A DNA stretch of 64,000 nucleotides from Amyelois transitella (taxonomy: Eukaryota > Arthropoda > Insecta > Lepidoptera > Pyralidae). Below, in pieces: positions 48,701-51,894 of this stretch. Both the position numbers and the translations under genes were made by a program. The notes beneath the pieces were generated by a model, which worked only from the letters and a program-made list of their open reading frames with translations, did no database searches and was not told where the DNA came from. Position 1 is the stretch's first letter; each line of letters begins with the position of its first letter. The stretch is taken from positions 668,001-732,000 of the forward strand of contig NC_083524.1 of NCBI RefSeq assembly GCF_032362555.1. Reading direction: 5' to 3'.

Positions 48701-50280
48701 TTCTGCAGATGTCACCATTATACTATATAATTTAAATTGTACACGTTCTTGTTTCCAAAGAAATATTTTTCATTTTAATTTTTCAGTTGTCAGTGAACCG
48801 ACTGCAGTACAAGATGGCGTCATCAACTCAGCATGCGGGTGTCCACGCCGCTTGCCTCTCTTCTCGGCAGGAGGTTCTTACTTCTCGATGACTCTCTGCT
48901 GCTTTTACGAGGTCAATGACCCGAGAATTACTGTGACGTCATCTAGTTACCATCAGGCTGTCCATCCCGCTTGCCCCTCTTCTTGGCAGGAGGTTCTTAC
49001 TACTCGATGACACTCTGCTGCTATTACGAGGTCAATGATACGAGAAGGCCTGTGACGTCATAACTCACAGTCTAGTTGACCATCCCGCTTGCTCCTCTTC
49101 TTGGCAGGAGGTTCTTACTTCTCGATGACTCTCTGCTGCTATTACGAGGTCAATGATACGAGAAGACCTGTGACGTCATAACTCACCGTCTAGTTGACCA
49201 CCCCGCTTGCCCCTCTTCTCGGCAGGAGGTTCTTACTTCTCGATGACTCTCTGCTGCTATTACGAGGTCAATGATACGAGAAGACCTGTGACGTCATAAC
49301 TCACCGTCTAGTTGACCACCCCGCTTGCCCCTCTTCTCGGCAGGAGGTTCTTACTTCTCGATGACTCTCTGCTGCTATTACGAGGTCAATGATACGAGAA
49401 GACCTGTGACGTCATAACTCACCGTCTAGTTGACCACCCCGCTTGCCCCTCTTCTCGGCAGGAGGTTCTTACTTCTCGATGACTCTCTGCTGCTATTACG
49501 AGGTCAATGATACGAGAAGACCTGTGACGTCATAACTCACCGTCTAGTTGACCACCCCGCTTGCCCCTCTTCTCGGCAGGAGGTTCTTACTTCTCGATGA
49601 CTCTCTGCTGCTATTACGAGGTCAATGATACGAGAAGACCTGTGACGTCATAACTCACCGTCTAGTTGACCACCCCGCTTGCCCCTCTTCTCGGCAGGAG
49701 GTTCTTACTTCTCGATGACTCTCTGCTGCTATTACGAGGTCAATGATACGAGAACGCCTGTGACGTCATTACTCACCGTCTAGTTGACCATCTCGCTTGC
49801 CCCTCTTCCCGGCAGAAGGTTCTTACTTCTCGATGACTCTCTGCTGCTATTACGAGGTCAATGATACGAGAAGTCCTGTGACGTCATCAACTCACCATGC
49901 GGGTGTCCACGCCGCTTGCTCCTCTTCACGGCAGGAGGTTCTTACTTCTTGATGACTCTCGGCTGCTATTACGAGGTCAATGATACGAGGAGACCTGTGT
50001 CGTCATCTACTCACAGTGAGGCCGCCCATTCAATTTACCGCTCCTCTTCGGCAGAAGGTTCTACCTTTAGTTTCTGATGTTATTGCAAGGTCAATAACCC
50101 GTCATGTGAAGTCATCTACTCACCGTCCGGCTGACCATCCCGCTTGCCCCTCTTCTCGGCGGGAGGTTCTAACTTCAGCTTCTTAATGACCCTGGCGCTG
50201 GTCCTTTGCTGCTGTTGTGTGGTCAAAGAGCCGAGGAGTTCCGTCCTTTCTGTGTCAGAACTGGTTGTTGTTGGTGACAT
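21609..50280 (-). CDS. crm: cramped (CRAMP1) chromatin protein, whole gene, 22 exons
   Basis: Twenty-two GT-AG exons were joined by hand with every phase compatible, giving about 1,054 residues; fly Cramped is of similar length. The SANT domain is spread over exons 2-3 (WSTDEKNLFFEALNEYGKDF, then VSHFYYRTWHKLSKHVHFDE). Exon 4 carries KKVAQELYALINYGELRKKL and RVRTPMCRALRRLNQ. Other family blocks are WARVQAAAHNPR (exon 5), WSMYDAGDLTIGDLYLM-FG (exons 11-12), DFSLSSFLGHLEA (exon 21) and VDSQLQSLMAESSVDYVAKF (exon 22). Exons 6, 8-10, 13 and 20 are acidic, probably disordered linkers. Family members act in the nucleus in Polycomb-related silencing and histone-gene expression. The first coding exon has a splice acceptor upstream of its ATG, so at least one untranslated exon lies to the right. 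The exon 5 start and the donors of exons 5 and 13 are the least certain. Confidence 0.93.
21762..22071 (+). repeat. Local duplication around a SINE-A head
   Basis: ATACTGTAGTGTTTTAGT plus the first ~40 bases of SINE-A occurs at 21762-21832 and again at 21983-22041. The intervening sequence is ATAT-rich. This looks like a small duplicated segment in crm intron 21. Confidence 0.65.
22150..22319. mobile_element. SINE-A tail and head, face to face
   Basis: A sense tail piece (22150-22230) abuts an antisense head piece (22231-22319). The head carries an extra ACTACGCTTTTAT where other copies read GTATTGG; that motif matches the end of the hairpin elements at 12894 and 15214. Confidence 0.7.
22546..22685 (-). 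CDS. crm: crm exon 21, residues 969-1014
   Basis: Acceptor TTTTTTAAG, donor GTGAGT. It encodes PSRLLRDADCWPEGS and DFSLSSFLGHLEARQPELQ; the SLSSFLGHLE block is diagnostic of the family. Confidence 0.92.
22701..22806 (+). mobile_element. SINE-A, 5'-truncated
   Basis: The tail half only, opposite to crm, starts 15 bases upstream of exon 21 on the gene strand (intron 20) and ends ATGTATGAATG. Confidence 0.8.
22833..23080 (+). mobile_element. SINE-A, full length, next to exon 20 donor
   Basis: Complete from GTGCCGTGTGG to GTATGTATGTAGGTATG. It lies on the strand opposite crm and its tail ends about 8 bases from the exon 20 splice donor. Confidence 0.9.
23089..23259 (-). CDS. crm: crm exon 20, residues 912-967
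   Basis: Acceptor ATTTAAG, donor GTAAGT. It is acidic and Ser/Thr-rich (EPVEAKEELESSD, TEERDTKETTTG), probably disordered. Its identity rests on phase continuity with exons 19 and 21. Confidence 0.8.
23284..23490 (+). mobile_element. SINE-A with internal deletion
   Basis: Head and tail are both present, but about 50 bases between CTGTCACTATTT and AGCCTGTTGG are missing. Confidence 0.85.
23510..23575 (-). mobile_element. tRNA-derived SINE-B, 3' scrap
   Basis: GGACAAATTACACAGATTG and AGTAAGTTCGAGACTTGTG match the tail of SINE-B (compare 34390). Confidence 0.7.
23583..23748 (+). mobile_element. SINE-A, 5'-truncated
   Basis: It begins at AGGCTTACAAACTTG and runs to GACCATATGTATATATG. It lies in crm intron 19, opposite to the gene. 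Confidence 0.85.
23749..24889. other. crm intron 19 spacer, AT-rich
   Basis: It holds a retroelement-like 3' end (AATAAAGTTTTTGAATTTG near 24230), an antisense relative of the 31840 repeat (24286-24390), and a diverged block with CGTTTTTTACCGTTTTATTGG. (ATGT/GTGT)n occupies 24843-24885, running up to the exon 19 donor. No gene was seen. Confidence 0.5.
24890..25005 (-). CDS. crm: crm exon 19, residues 873-910
   Basis: Acceptor CATCATCAG, donor GTAACA. It encodes SFFYVLSDSDGQFYFHDGER and then VPISPLAGDAG. Confidence 0.88.
25068..25317 (+). mobile_element. SINE-A, full length, diverged
   Basis: It runs from the head GTGCCGTGTGGTTCCCGGTA to GATATAGATGTGATTATAC, in crm intron 18 and opposite to the gene. 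Confidence 0.85.
25410..25540 (+). mobile_element. RTE-like LINE 3' end
   Basis: It encodes CMKRVMNVDEAKDVC and AYPSGKEA, followed by a TTTATAT tail, in crm intron 18. Confidence 0.8.
25635..25728 (-). CDS. crm: crm exon 18, residues 842-871
   Basis: Acceptor TTTAACAG, donor GTGAGT. It encodes the proline-rich LIPVKIVPNSPPTAPVPPK. A short (ATGT)n tract ends about 20 bases beyond the donor. Confidence 0.88.
25758..25812 (+). mobile_element. SINE-A head fragment
   Basis: Only GTGCCGTGTGGTTCC to CTCTTTCCCATGG is present. Confidence 0.75.
25918..26086 (+). mobile_element. Retroelement 3' end (GGGATAAGTCTGCC family)
   Basis: It contains GTTGACTGGAAGAGATCCC and GGGATAAGTCTGCCATTG, then TGCAATAAAGATATTAC. 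Same family as 10905. Confidence 0.6.
26917..27458 (-). mobile_element. RTE-like LINE, truncated, internal deletion
   Basis: An open frame (26937-27452) reads IGGEKVEQVKEFVYLGSKF, ending AYPSGKEA. About 80 codons are missing between VTEIENKGA and CMKRVMN relative to the copies at 27461 and 48272. Confidence 0.85.
27461..28468 (-). mobile_element. RTE-like LINE, longest copy of the polymerase C-terminus
   Basis: Frames broken by two or three frameshifts cover the reverse-transcriptase block YADDQVILASSAEELQQM, then YLGLKFTSDGK, VLVPTLMFGSESW, MLRWFGHVERMNENRL and the C-terminus SAYPSGKEA. Its tail abuts the 5' edge of the preceding LINE piece, both in the same orientation. It is dead. Confidence 0.85.
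29125..29330 (+). mobile_element. Helitron-like fragment
   Basis: CTCGTGTCACAATGT, AACGGCTCGACCG and GTTGTCCACCCTTAACATTT are shared with the copy at 52362. It ends near GCCGGGACAGCTAAG. Confidence 0.5.
29583..29690 (+). mobile_element. Retroelement 3' end, (ATTC)n-tailed family
   Basis: It carries GCGCTTTGGAAGCGGTAG and GTGACGTCAATAAGTGATAC, and ends AATAAATCTATTCAAATTC. Same family as 12076. Confidence 0.7.
29783..29921 (-). CDS. crm: crm exon 17, residues 795-840
   Basis: Acceptor GCGCAG, donor GTGAGT. Five prolines lead into RRVVVQRLLPLMPKLPPPS. The exon is much more GC-rich than its flanks. Confidence 0.9.
29971..30225 (+). mobile_element. RTE-like LINE 3' end, open frame
   Basis: The frame KQIYKESVEGKVGVGRPGRT to VVSAYPSGKEA stays open to the stop, followed by GTGATTTCATATATGTATG. 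The 5' truncation is at TTGACTAAGCAG. Confidence 0.85.
30240..30283 (-). mobile_element. SINE-A scrap
   Basis: ATCCATGGGAAAGAGATGGA to CCTATACTTTTTTG only. Confidence 0.65.
30372..30650 (+). mobile_element. SINE-A, full length, next to exon 16 donor
   Basis: It runs from ATGCCGTATGGTCCCCG to GACCACATGTATGTATG, then a (GT)n run to 30673. The run ends about 10 bases from the exon 16 splice donor. It is opposite to crm. Confidence 0.85.
30684..30779 (-). CDS. crm: crm exon 16, residues 763-794
   Basis: Acceptor AATTCAG, donor GTGAGA. It encodes QQAAGLRPDDLTSVVFRHPT and then APKSESE. Confidence 0.9.
30861..30896 (+). mobile_element. SINE-A head fragment
   Basis: TACCGTGTGGTTCCCGGCAC and AATACAAAAAAGAA only. 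Confidence 0.7.
31203..31428 (+). mobile_element. SINE-A, 5'-truncated
   Basis: It starts at CCAAAAAAGAATAGGACC and ends GTATGTATGTATG. Intron 15, opposite to crm. Confidence 0.85.
31468..31659 (-). mobile_element. SINE-A with internal deletion
   Basis: The antisense copy is intact at its head (CCGGGAACCACACGGCAC); about 35 bases around the GACTG stem are missing. Confidence 0.85.
31697..31799 (-). CDS. crm: crm exon 15, residues 729-762
   Basis: Acceptor TTTTCAG, donor GTAATA. It encodes LKRLLALAGNPHVPAFGG and CECGHVCHAQRKQ; the two short C-x-C/H clusters are notable. Confidence 0.9.
31840..31941 (+). mobile_element. Retroelement 3' end fragment
   Basis: TTGACGTCAATCAATGTTG to ATAATGAATAAAAATTTTG; related antisense pieces are at 24286 and 29691. 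Confidence 0.5.
32057..32242 (-). mobile_element. RTE-like LINE 3' end
   Basis: This antisense piece covers the LINE from DQIKDFLAKDQVKSTR to the tail. Crm intron 14. Confidence 0.8.
32267..32463 (+). mobile_element. Lep1-type Helitron-like element, young
   Basis: TCCTACTACTATTATAAAGG to GGGCGGCCTCTAG, 197 bp, flanked by A and T. It nearly equals the copy at 60506. It ends 15 bases from the exon 14 donor. Confidence 0.8.
32479..32596 (-). CDS. crm: crm exon 14, residues 690-727
   Basis: Acceptor TGATCCAG, donor GTATTT. It encodes EQLSSPEHKAGGAALRLASK and then LVNRPLAAARPAG. GC-rich. Confidence 0.87.
32632..33000 (-). repeat. Left arm of inverted duplication around exon 13
   Basis: The arm contains, in order, a Helitron-like element (32632-32822), a 38-base LINE tail (32823-32860), about 55 bases of unique AT-rich sequence, and the tail of a SINE-A. 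The same four pieces in reverse order form the right arm (33478-33843). Confidence 0.85.
32913..33167 (-). mobile_element. SINE-A, near full length
   Basis: It runs from ATACATACATATGGTCACG to GGGAACCACACGG, and its tail half belongs to the inverted duplication. Same strand as crm. Confidence 0.85.
33265..33407 (-). CDS. crm: crm exon 13, residues 642-688
   Basis: Acceptor TGTATCAG; the donor is weak (GTTGGT), chosen because it alone gives the 1-base overhang needed by exon 14. It encodes TDIFSPKNAYGQDSNDGM. It lies in the loop of the inverted duplication. Confidence 0.78.
33475..33570 (+). mobile_element. SINE-A, 5'-truncated
   Basis: AATAGCTGAACGTGGCC to ATGTATGTATG; start of the right arm of the inverted duplication. 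Confidence 0.85.
33478..33843 (+). repeat. Right arm of inverted duplication around exon 13
   Basis: SINE-A tail, the shared unique spacer (TAGAAAATATAATTGATA), a LINE tail (33620-33661, CCTACCCCTCCGGGG) and a Helitron-like element (33661-33843, ending GGGTCGCTAG). It matches the reverse complement of 32632-33000 at roughly nine bases in ten. Confidence 0.85.
33859..33998 (+). mobile_element. SINE-A, 5'-truncated
   Basis: TTGGGATCCATCTTGC to GGGATATAGATGTCAATGA. Confidence 0.75.
34011..34265 (+). mobile_element. SINE-A, full length, next to exon 12 donor
   Basis: It runs from CTGCCGTGTGGTTCCCTGC to GACGTGACCATGTG. The element end is about 9 bases from the exon 12 donor. Opposite to crm. Confidence 0.88.
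34275..34354 (-). CDS. crm: crm exon 12, residues 615-640
   Basis: Acceptor GGTGACAG, donor GTACGT. It begins FGSRSRLELEYWWEEP, completing the LYLM-FG motif split from exon 11. Confidence 0.92.
34390..34620 (-). mobile_element. tRNA-derived SINE-B, full length
   Basis: The reverse strand starts with a tRNA-like head: GGCCTCTGTGGCGCAGTGG (A box) and GGATTCGAATCCC (B box). The body contains GATGAGAAAAGAACTTTTTC, and the tail ends AATTTGTCCCGTATAT. Further copies are at 34678, 40160, 44157, 46497 and 54290. Confidence 0.85.
34643..34684. repeat. Perfect 42-bp palindrome
   Basis: CGTCAAATATATTAATATCA is followed directly by its complement, with 21-base arms and no loop. It sits at the junction of two opposed SINE-B copies. 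Confidence 0.95.
34678..34860 (+). mobile_element. tRNA-derived SINE-B, tRNA part deleted
   Basis: GACGGCCTTTGTGGCGCAG jumps directly to GATGAGAAAAGAAC, losing about 65 bases including the B box, then continues to AATTTGTCCGGTATAT. It faces the copy at 34390. Confidence 0.8.
35115..35415. mobile_element. Two diverged SINE-A pieces facing each other
   Basis: A sense head half (35115-35274) and an antisense head half (35293-35415) are separated by about 18 bases, forming a fold-back. Confidence 0.75.
35480..35652 (+). mobile_element. Retroelement 3' end (CACTGACGC family)
   Basis: TTACCGCTTCTTCTGCACTG to AATGAATAAAAGTTTTG, as at 19855. Confidence 0.6.
35672..35906 (+). mobile_element. SINE-A lacking the first ~20 bases
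   Basis: AAAAAGAATAGGACCACTG to GACCATATGTATGTATT. Opposite to crm, intron 11. Confidence 0.88.
35948..36442 (+). repeat. 42-bp minisatellite touching the exon 11 donor
   Basis: About 12 copies of a 42-base unit containing TTTTGAATTTTGAAGTTAAG and AAATGTATGTATGTA. The last unit runs into GTTCACC, so the array begins about 4 bases inside the intron after the exon 11 splice donor. Confidence 0.95.
36445..36582 (-). CDS. crm: crm exon 11, residues 569-614
   Basis: Acceptor TTTGCAG, donor GTGAAC. The acidic start (GDDVKADDAKAEESK) leads into the conserved RGWSMYDAGDLTIGDLYLM. Confidence 0.93.
36594..36655 (-). mobile_element. SINE-A tail fragment
   Basis: ATACATACATATGGTCAC to CAGAGCCAACAGTCT, 12 bases upstream of exon 11 on the gene strand. 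Confidence 0.75.
36918..37050 (+). mobile_element. Retroelement 3' end with (ATTCT)n tail
   Basis: CCGCCGCTTCTTCTACACAT to AAATCTATTCTATTCTATTC. Same family as 12076. Confidence 0.75.
37052..37154 (-). mobile_element. SINE-A internal fragment
   Basis: TTCAGTCTTGAAAAGACTGA to ATCGCCTGAAAAGAATCC. Just beyond, 37160-37345 shares CGGTTGCATCCTCACCA-type sequence with an inverted piece at 60877-60968, an unnamed repeat. Confidence 0.75.
37526..37621 (+). mobile_element. SINE-A, 5'-truncated, next to exon 10 donor
   Basis: AATCTAAATTCTATCATTAA to TATATGTATGAATG; its end is about 21 bases from the exon 10 donor. Confidence 0.8.
37643..37813 (-). CDS. crm: crm exon 10, residues 512-568
   Basis: Acceptor GTTTCAG, donor GTATTT. 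It encodes VKFRIRQKKRGGSEYTLVSM, then an acidic DELKGDELKGDDG repeat. Confidence 0.88.
37827..38085 (+). mobile_element. Helitron-like fragment
   Basis: TGTCTGTACATTTAATATTT and AAATGGATAGAG recur at 40022; the rest has CTGAACCGATTTACTTAAAA, typical of the group. No CTAG end was found here. Confidence 0.45.
38243..38491 (+). mobile_element. SINE-A, full length
   Basis: GTACCGTGTGGTTCCCGG to GACCGTATGTATGTG, with a small rearrangement (GGCGAGCGAGGGCGAAAG) in the middle. Crm intron 9. Confidence 0.88.
38518..38595 (+). repeat. tRNA-like promoter remnant
   Basis: TTGATGGTCCAATGGTTGG (A-box-like) and CCAAGTTCGAGCCCC (B-box-like) have tRNA spacing. No cloverleaf was found by eye, so this is probably the head of another SINE. 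Confidence 0.4.
38788..39861 (+). CDS. Mariner transposase, intact reading frame
   Basis: The frame of 357 residues starts MDKNIEQRVCLKF; the upstream in-frame ATG at 38713 would add an unrelated hydrophobic leader. The N-terminal helix-turn-helix region covers residues 1-110 (RAYEWYKAFKSGR, DLPRSGRPST). The DDE core has Asp158 (IVTGDETWVY), Asp253 (HHDNAPSHKA) and Asp288 (PYSPDMAPADFFLFP), a D34D triad typical of mariner. It ends FEGDKINLDE, near the usual family C-terminus. It lies in crm intron 9 on the opposite strand. No convincing terminal inverted repeats were seen, so it may be immobile although the protein is intact. Confidence 0.93.
   Translation: MDKNIEQRVCLKFCIANGISCSESLKMLQKAYGESTLSKTRAYEWYKAFKSGRDVMEDLPRSGRPSTSATEVNIAKVKEIVTENPHSTLREIATELSVSHESIRTILTNNLGMKHVAARLVPKDLNFFQKLNRMRVAEDMLERVNSDPTFMKRIVTGDETWVYEFDMQTSQQASEWRLPTEPKPKKPRQSRSKVKVMLTVFFDYRGVVHSEFLPEGQTVNKEYYLSVMRRLREQIRRKRPDLWKENSWILHHDNAPSHKAIIVNEFLTKHSTNTIEQPPYSPDMAPADFFLFPKLKLPLRGTRFQSVEDTKENSRRELTSIPETAFKKCFDDWIIRWRKCIVSKGAYFEGDKINLDE
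40022..40158 (+). mobile_element. Helitron-like fragment with CTAG end
   Basis: TGTCTGTACATTTAATACTT to GGACGAAGTCGCGGGCAAC then AGCTAG before T. Confidence 0.55.
40160..40314 (-). mobile_element. tRNA-derived SINE-B, 3'-truncated
   Basis: The tRNA-like head and GATGAGAAAAGAAC body are present, without the ACTTACTTCGAGG tail. It ends about 34 bases beyond the exon 9 donor. Confidence 0.8.
40349..40574 (-). CDS. crm: crm exon 9, residues 437-511
   Basis: Acceptor GATTTACAG, donor GTAAGA. It is very acidic (DEKELKSEETAEEDLERD, SEMEDDEKYNKSDTDNESD), probably disordered; phase-consistent with both neighbours. Confidence 0.87.
40728..40830 (-). mobile_element. Retroelement 3' end, antisense
   Basis: TTGATTGCACAAAAATAAAA, AAAGGCGGACTTAATGCCG and CTACCAGTCAACCAG; same family as 10905. 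The rest of intron 8 (40831-41373) holds only a short LINE-like stretch near 41080. Confidence 0.6.
41374..41530 (-). CDS. crm: crm exon 8, residues 385-435
   Basis: Acceptor ATTTTAG, donor GTAAGT. It encodes KLRTPKRQRKDSATEKD, a likely basic nuclear-localisation stretch, then ETAVDGIDLMAIY. Confidence 0.9.
41600..41825 (+). mobile_element. Retroelement 3' end with ATTCT tail, longest copy
   Basis: TTTTTAAGGTATACAATGTG, AAATTGACGTCCGATGAAAA and CTGCAGTGTAGTTTGTTCC, ending AATCTATTCTATTCTA. This copy links the pieces at 48168 and 36918 as one family. Confidence 0.75.
41826..42699. other. crm intron 7, unclassified repeats
   Basis: A short duplicated GTCAGGCATGAGTCAG motif (41970-42060, with GAATGAATGAATGAAT) and AT-rich sequence. 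No gene seen. Confidence 0.45.
42700..42760 (+). mobile_element. RTE-like LINE internal scrap
   Basis: GACCCTTTGGTCAGGTCAAG to CATGAAGAGAGTTATGA. It stops where the partial exon 7 duplicate begins, with no tail. Confidence 0.7.
42764..42825 (-). pseudogene. Partial copy of crm exon 7
   Basis: ATAGGACGAGAAACATATCT and CTGACTTGATAGTTGTTC repeat the exon at 42897-42965 with a 133-base offset. It lacks the splice sites and follows the exon 7 donor in the intron. Confidence 0.85.
42857..43018 (-). CDS. crm: crm exon 7, residues 331-383
   Basis: Acceptor GTTTTTAG, donor GTAAGA. It encodes RLPRKLALHVGPRPDAIINL and ICFSSYLQRMCSLRHKDD. Confidence 0.92.
43193..44099 (-). mobile_element. Helitron-like element with internal repeats
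   Basis: The right end (plus view 43193) is CTAGCTTTTGCCCGCGGC; the other end is TCTATATATATAAAAGCG. Three direct blocks of TTTCATATAAACTTGCAACC / CCCCTATTTCACC lie at about 43650, 43790 and 43930. 43329-43443 is a C/T-rich run of CCCGTC-type repeats. Confidence 0.6.
44157..44243 (-). mobile_element. tRNA-derived SINE-B, 3' part
   Basis: ATACGGGACAAATTACACAG to ACTAACTCAACGATAC. Confidence 0.75.
44310..44466 (-). CDS. crm: crm exon 6, residues 278-329
   Basis: Acceptor CCCCCAAAG (the only AG after an in-frame TAA), donor GTGAGT. It encodes YYKPEKADDVKYAEDQKDED and then DDLEDHLGVMTDRMI. Confidence 0.83.
44533..45240 (-). mobile_element. RTE-like LINE, frameshifted polymerase fragment
   Basis: It includes the reverse-transcriptase block CSFVDLEKAYDRVERNELW (44993-45235), CVRINGAHTE, and later MVNCMHEALKGKGVKVNVSK, with the thumb region and tail mostly deleted. 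It lies in crm intron 5. Confidence 0.8.
45330..45425 (+). mobile_element. Retroelement 3' end fragment
   Basis: GCTAACTGGAAGAAATCCC and GGTTATAAGTCCACCATTG; same family as 10905, lacking AATAAA. Confidence 0.5.
45479..45666 (-). CDS. crm: crm exon 5, residues 216-277
   Basis: It encodes the family block LRAWARVQAAAHNPR and ARLADLLAALHKRWK. Very GC-rich. Two acceptors fit the phase (before 45666 or before 45651), and neither has a good pyrimidine tract. The donor AAG/GTTCAT is weak but is the in-phase choice before a TGA. The 5' part of the exon is repeated upstream (45716-46073). Confidence 0.78.
45551..46073 (-). repeat. 165-bp tandem array made from crm exon 5
   Basis: Units start at CGGGTTGTGC at 45551, 45716, 45881 and 46046 (partial), each exactly 165 bases apart. 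Each unit contains the 5' two-thirds of exon 5 plus a TATATATAG intron stretch. Units 1-3 look identical. Read through, each extra unit meets a TAG stop (NPRYI then stop). Confidence 0.95.
46241..46444 (-). CDS. crm: crm exon 4, residues 148-214
   Basis: Acceptor CCATTACAG, donor GTAAGT. KKVAQELYALINYGELRKKL, then VRTPMCRALRRLNQIH, both conserved across the Cramped family. Confidence 0.95.
46497..46695 (-). mobile_element. tRNA-derived SINE-B, head truncated
   Basis: ATATACGGGACAAATTACAC to GGCCGGGTTTCGAACCCGGG; the A-box part of the tRNA region is missing and the next base joins a SINE-A piece. Confidence 0.8.
46697..46882 (+). mobile_element. SINE-A, old 5'-truncated copy
   Basis: AGGATAATAAACTTGGGATT to GACGTGACATGTTAATACAT; many substitutions. 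Confidence 0.7.
47232..47484 (+). mobile_element. SINE-A, full length, next to exon 3 donor
   Basis: GTGCCGTGTGGTTCCCGGC to GACGATATGTATGTATG. Its tail ends about 16 bases from the exon 3 donor; opposite to crm. A 40-base stretch is missing near GGCTCGGCTCAGG. Confidence 0.9.
47501..47609 (-). CDS. crm: crm exon 3, residues 111-146
   Basis: Acceptor ATTTTGCAG, donor GTGAGT. It is the second half of the SANT domain: KTKTQVSHFYYRTWHKLSKH. Confidence 0.95.
47802..47866 (+). mobile_element. SINE-A fragment, diverged
   Basis: GGCCGTGTGG and GAATGTCGTAAAAGACGACT. Confidence 0.6.
47932..48104 (-). CDS. crm: crm exon 2, residues 54-110
   Basis: Acceptor TCTTTACAG, donor GTAAAC. It encodes KFPTVKQRMPKALWSTDEKN and then FFEALNEYGKDFDAITAYI, the first half of the SANT domain. 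Confidence 0.96.
48168..48270 (+). mobile_element. Retroelement fragment joined to a LINE
   Basis: TTTTTTAATGTAGACAATGT to CTGCAGTGTAGTTTGTTGC, matching 41600-41703; the sequence then switches to the LINE at 48272. Confidence 0.65.
48272..48617 (+). mobile_element. RTE-like LINE 3' end
   Basis: RNSVIRECCDVKEDVVTGIE, then KGMLRWFGHVERMNEQ, GKVGVGRPRRTYLDQI, a rearranged stretch near 48495, and the tail GCGTGATTGTATGTATG. Confidence 0.85.
48810..50110 (-). repeat. 118-bp satellite array made from crm exon 1
   Basis: GGCAGGAGGTTCTTAC-type landmarks recur at 48866, 48985, 49103, 49221, 49339, 49457, 49575, 49693, 49811, 49930 and 50050, a 118-base step with the outer units slightly longer. The landmark also occurs once inside exon 1 (50158). 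Each unit aligns with the 3' half of exon 1 plus its splice donor. The six central steps are exactly 118 bases and nearly identical. On the gene strand most units carry GGTGAGTTATG, a strong donor-like site. Confidence 0.95.
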
Positions 50281-50295
50281 GGCTTCTTTTACCAC
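50124..50295 (-). CDS. crm: crm exon 1 (first coding), residues 1-52
   Basis: Acceptor TTATTCACAG at 50296, ATG at 50280, donor GTGAGT. It encodes MSPTTTSSDTERTELLGS and VIKKLKLEPPAEKRGKRDG, a basic likely nuclear-localisation stretch. The acceptor before the ATG implies an upstream untranslated exon, not located. Confidence 0.85.
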
Positions 50296-50479
50296 CTGTG
50301 AATAAAAATAAAGGTAATTTTAATTATCACGGTAAGGCAATGCCAGTTAAATATGTAAGGTAATATAGAAGGTATGAATAATGTACTGAAGAAGTTAAAA
50401 CTGAATATTGAAAAATCTACTTTTATATTGATTTCCCTTTGAAGCGATACGTCCGTCCTTCAGAGCCCGGGACGCAGTA

Positions 50480-50900
50480 GAAGAGTAGAATATAGGAATT
50501 TTTTTTTAAATAGTTATTAGTGCGTTAGACCTCAATCTGCCTTTTGGTAAGCAAGATGAGGCCTAAGGCGGTGGACGCGAGCTCAAATAGTGCCTACTCA
50601 CTCTTGCAATGAAAATCCCCTAAAATGTATGTATTGGGGAAGAGAGATGCAGAGAGAATTCCAAATCATGGCGGTTCGCATGATGAAAGATTTGGCAAAT
50701 TGCAAGTTGCGAAGCGTCGGGATATCGCCCATGTACGGGTGGAATTCTCGCTCATGCTGCGTCGTTCGATATTTGAATTTATTTATCAATTTATTATAGT
50801 TTTATTGAGCTACAAAGGTACAATAGGTGTAGTTTATGCTAATAGCATTCTCCACCAAAATAGGAAACAGATAAATAATCCGATGACAATAAAGGAGTAA
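50480..50900 (-). mobile_element. CR1/jockey-type LINE C-terminal fragment
   Basis: The frame 50598-50789 reads HEREFHPYMGDIPTLRNLQF and FIMRTAMIWNSLCISLPQYI, the C-terminal motif of many insect LINE polymerases. 50480-50590 is its downstream sequence (AAGGCGGTGGACGCGAGC). It is a different lineage from the RTE-like LINE. Confidence 0.65.
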
Positions 50901-51166
50901 AATTTTTTTTTACATCTAAATTGTCATTTAGCTTCAGCGCGTTTTAATAAAAAGATAGCTCTAAAATTACCAAGTCTTTAATCATATGTAATAGTGCCTA
51001 AAGCATCCGTAATTATTTATGACTAATGGGAGTATTTCACTCAGCAAAACCAACTATTCATCGATTTACCACTCTTATTCTGTTATCCTCAATTATCTTC
51101 GAAAATGGGGAAAACTGTATTAATGATTGGGTAATACTGATAAATAGACCAATTGAAATAATAACA
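50901..51166. other. AT-rich spacer
   Basis: No gene, repeat end or promoter recognised. Confidence 0.4.
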
Positions 51167-51317
51167 TACATACATATAATCACGTCTATATCCCTTGCGG
51201 GGTAGACAAAGCCAACAGTCTCGTAAAAACCAATTGTCCAAGTTCAGCTGTTTGGTTTAATTAACTAATTGAGATTAACTTATTCTTTTTTCTATTGGTG
51301 CCGGGAACCATACAGCA
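51167..51317 (-). mobile_element. SINE-A with large internal deletion
   Basis: Tail to AATTGAGATTAAC joined to CTTATTCTTTTTTC and the head GCCGGGAACCATACAGCAC. Confidence 0.85.
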
Positions 51318-51374
51318 CTTATATATACAAATACGATATAATATGTATAAATCCCTCTTCTTCCCGGCAGTACC

Positions 51375-51500
51375 TAAAGTAAGTAAGTTTGTTTGTTACC
51401 TCTTCACGCGTTACTTTTTGAACCAATCTTTTGCGTAAAAGACTCTGGAAAAGGACATAGGGTACTTTTTATCCCGGTAAAAACTATAATTTCCGTAGCA
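51375..51500 (+). mobile_element. Diverged Helitron-like fragment
   Basis: GTTTGTTACCTCTTCACGCG and GGGTACTTTTTATCCCGGT resemble the Lep1 core; no clear ends. 51501-51894 shows nothing else. Confidence 0.4.
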
Positions 51501-51894
51501 TTTGCGACAAACCTGTATTTTTTTGTAAATTGCTCTAAATTGAAGGCTAATACTCGTATTGCATAATAATAGTAAAATAGCATCTTAAACGATAAAGTTA
51601 TAGGTACATCAATCATTAGCCGCATCACCGATACTGTAAATTATGACGTAAAAAACTGTCCAATTTCATTGATAAACGTTTTAATATGCGGTCAGCAGAT
51701 TAATGAAATAATTAAGAAAATCTTCCACAGGTGAGTTGTTATAATGACACTCAAGTGTTCCGGAGGCAGGAACATTAGGGCCGTGACGCGGTGCCCTCGA
51801 TAAAAATAACTAATTTACTCTCTCTAATAGTTTGATCATTAAGAAATTATCACAAAGACTATTTGTAATCTTCTGCAGAGGATCGCTTTCTTTG

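Noticed and set aside
48810..50110. Regular array that could be taken for a CRISPR
   Set aside because: Units are contiguous 118-base repeats with no variable spacers, derived from a host exon, in an insect genome.
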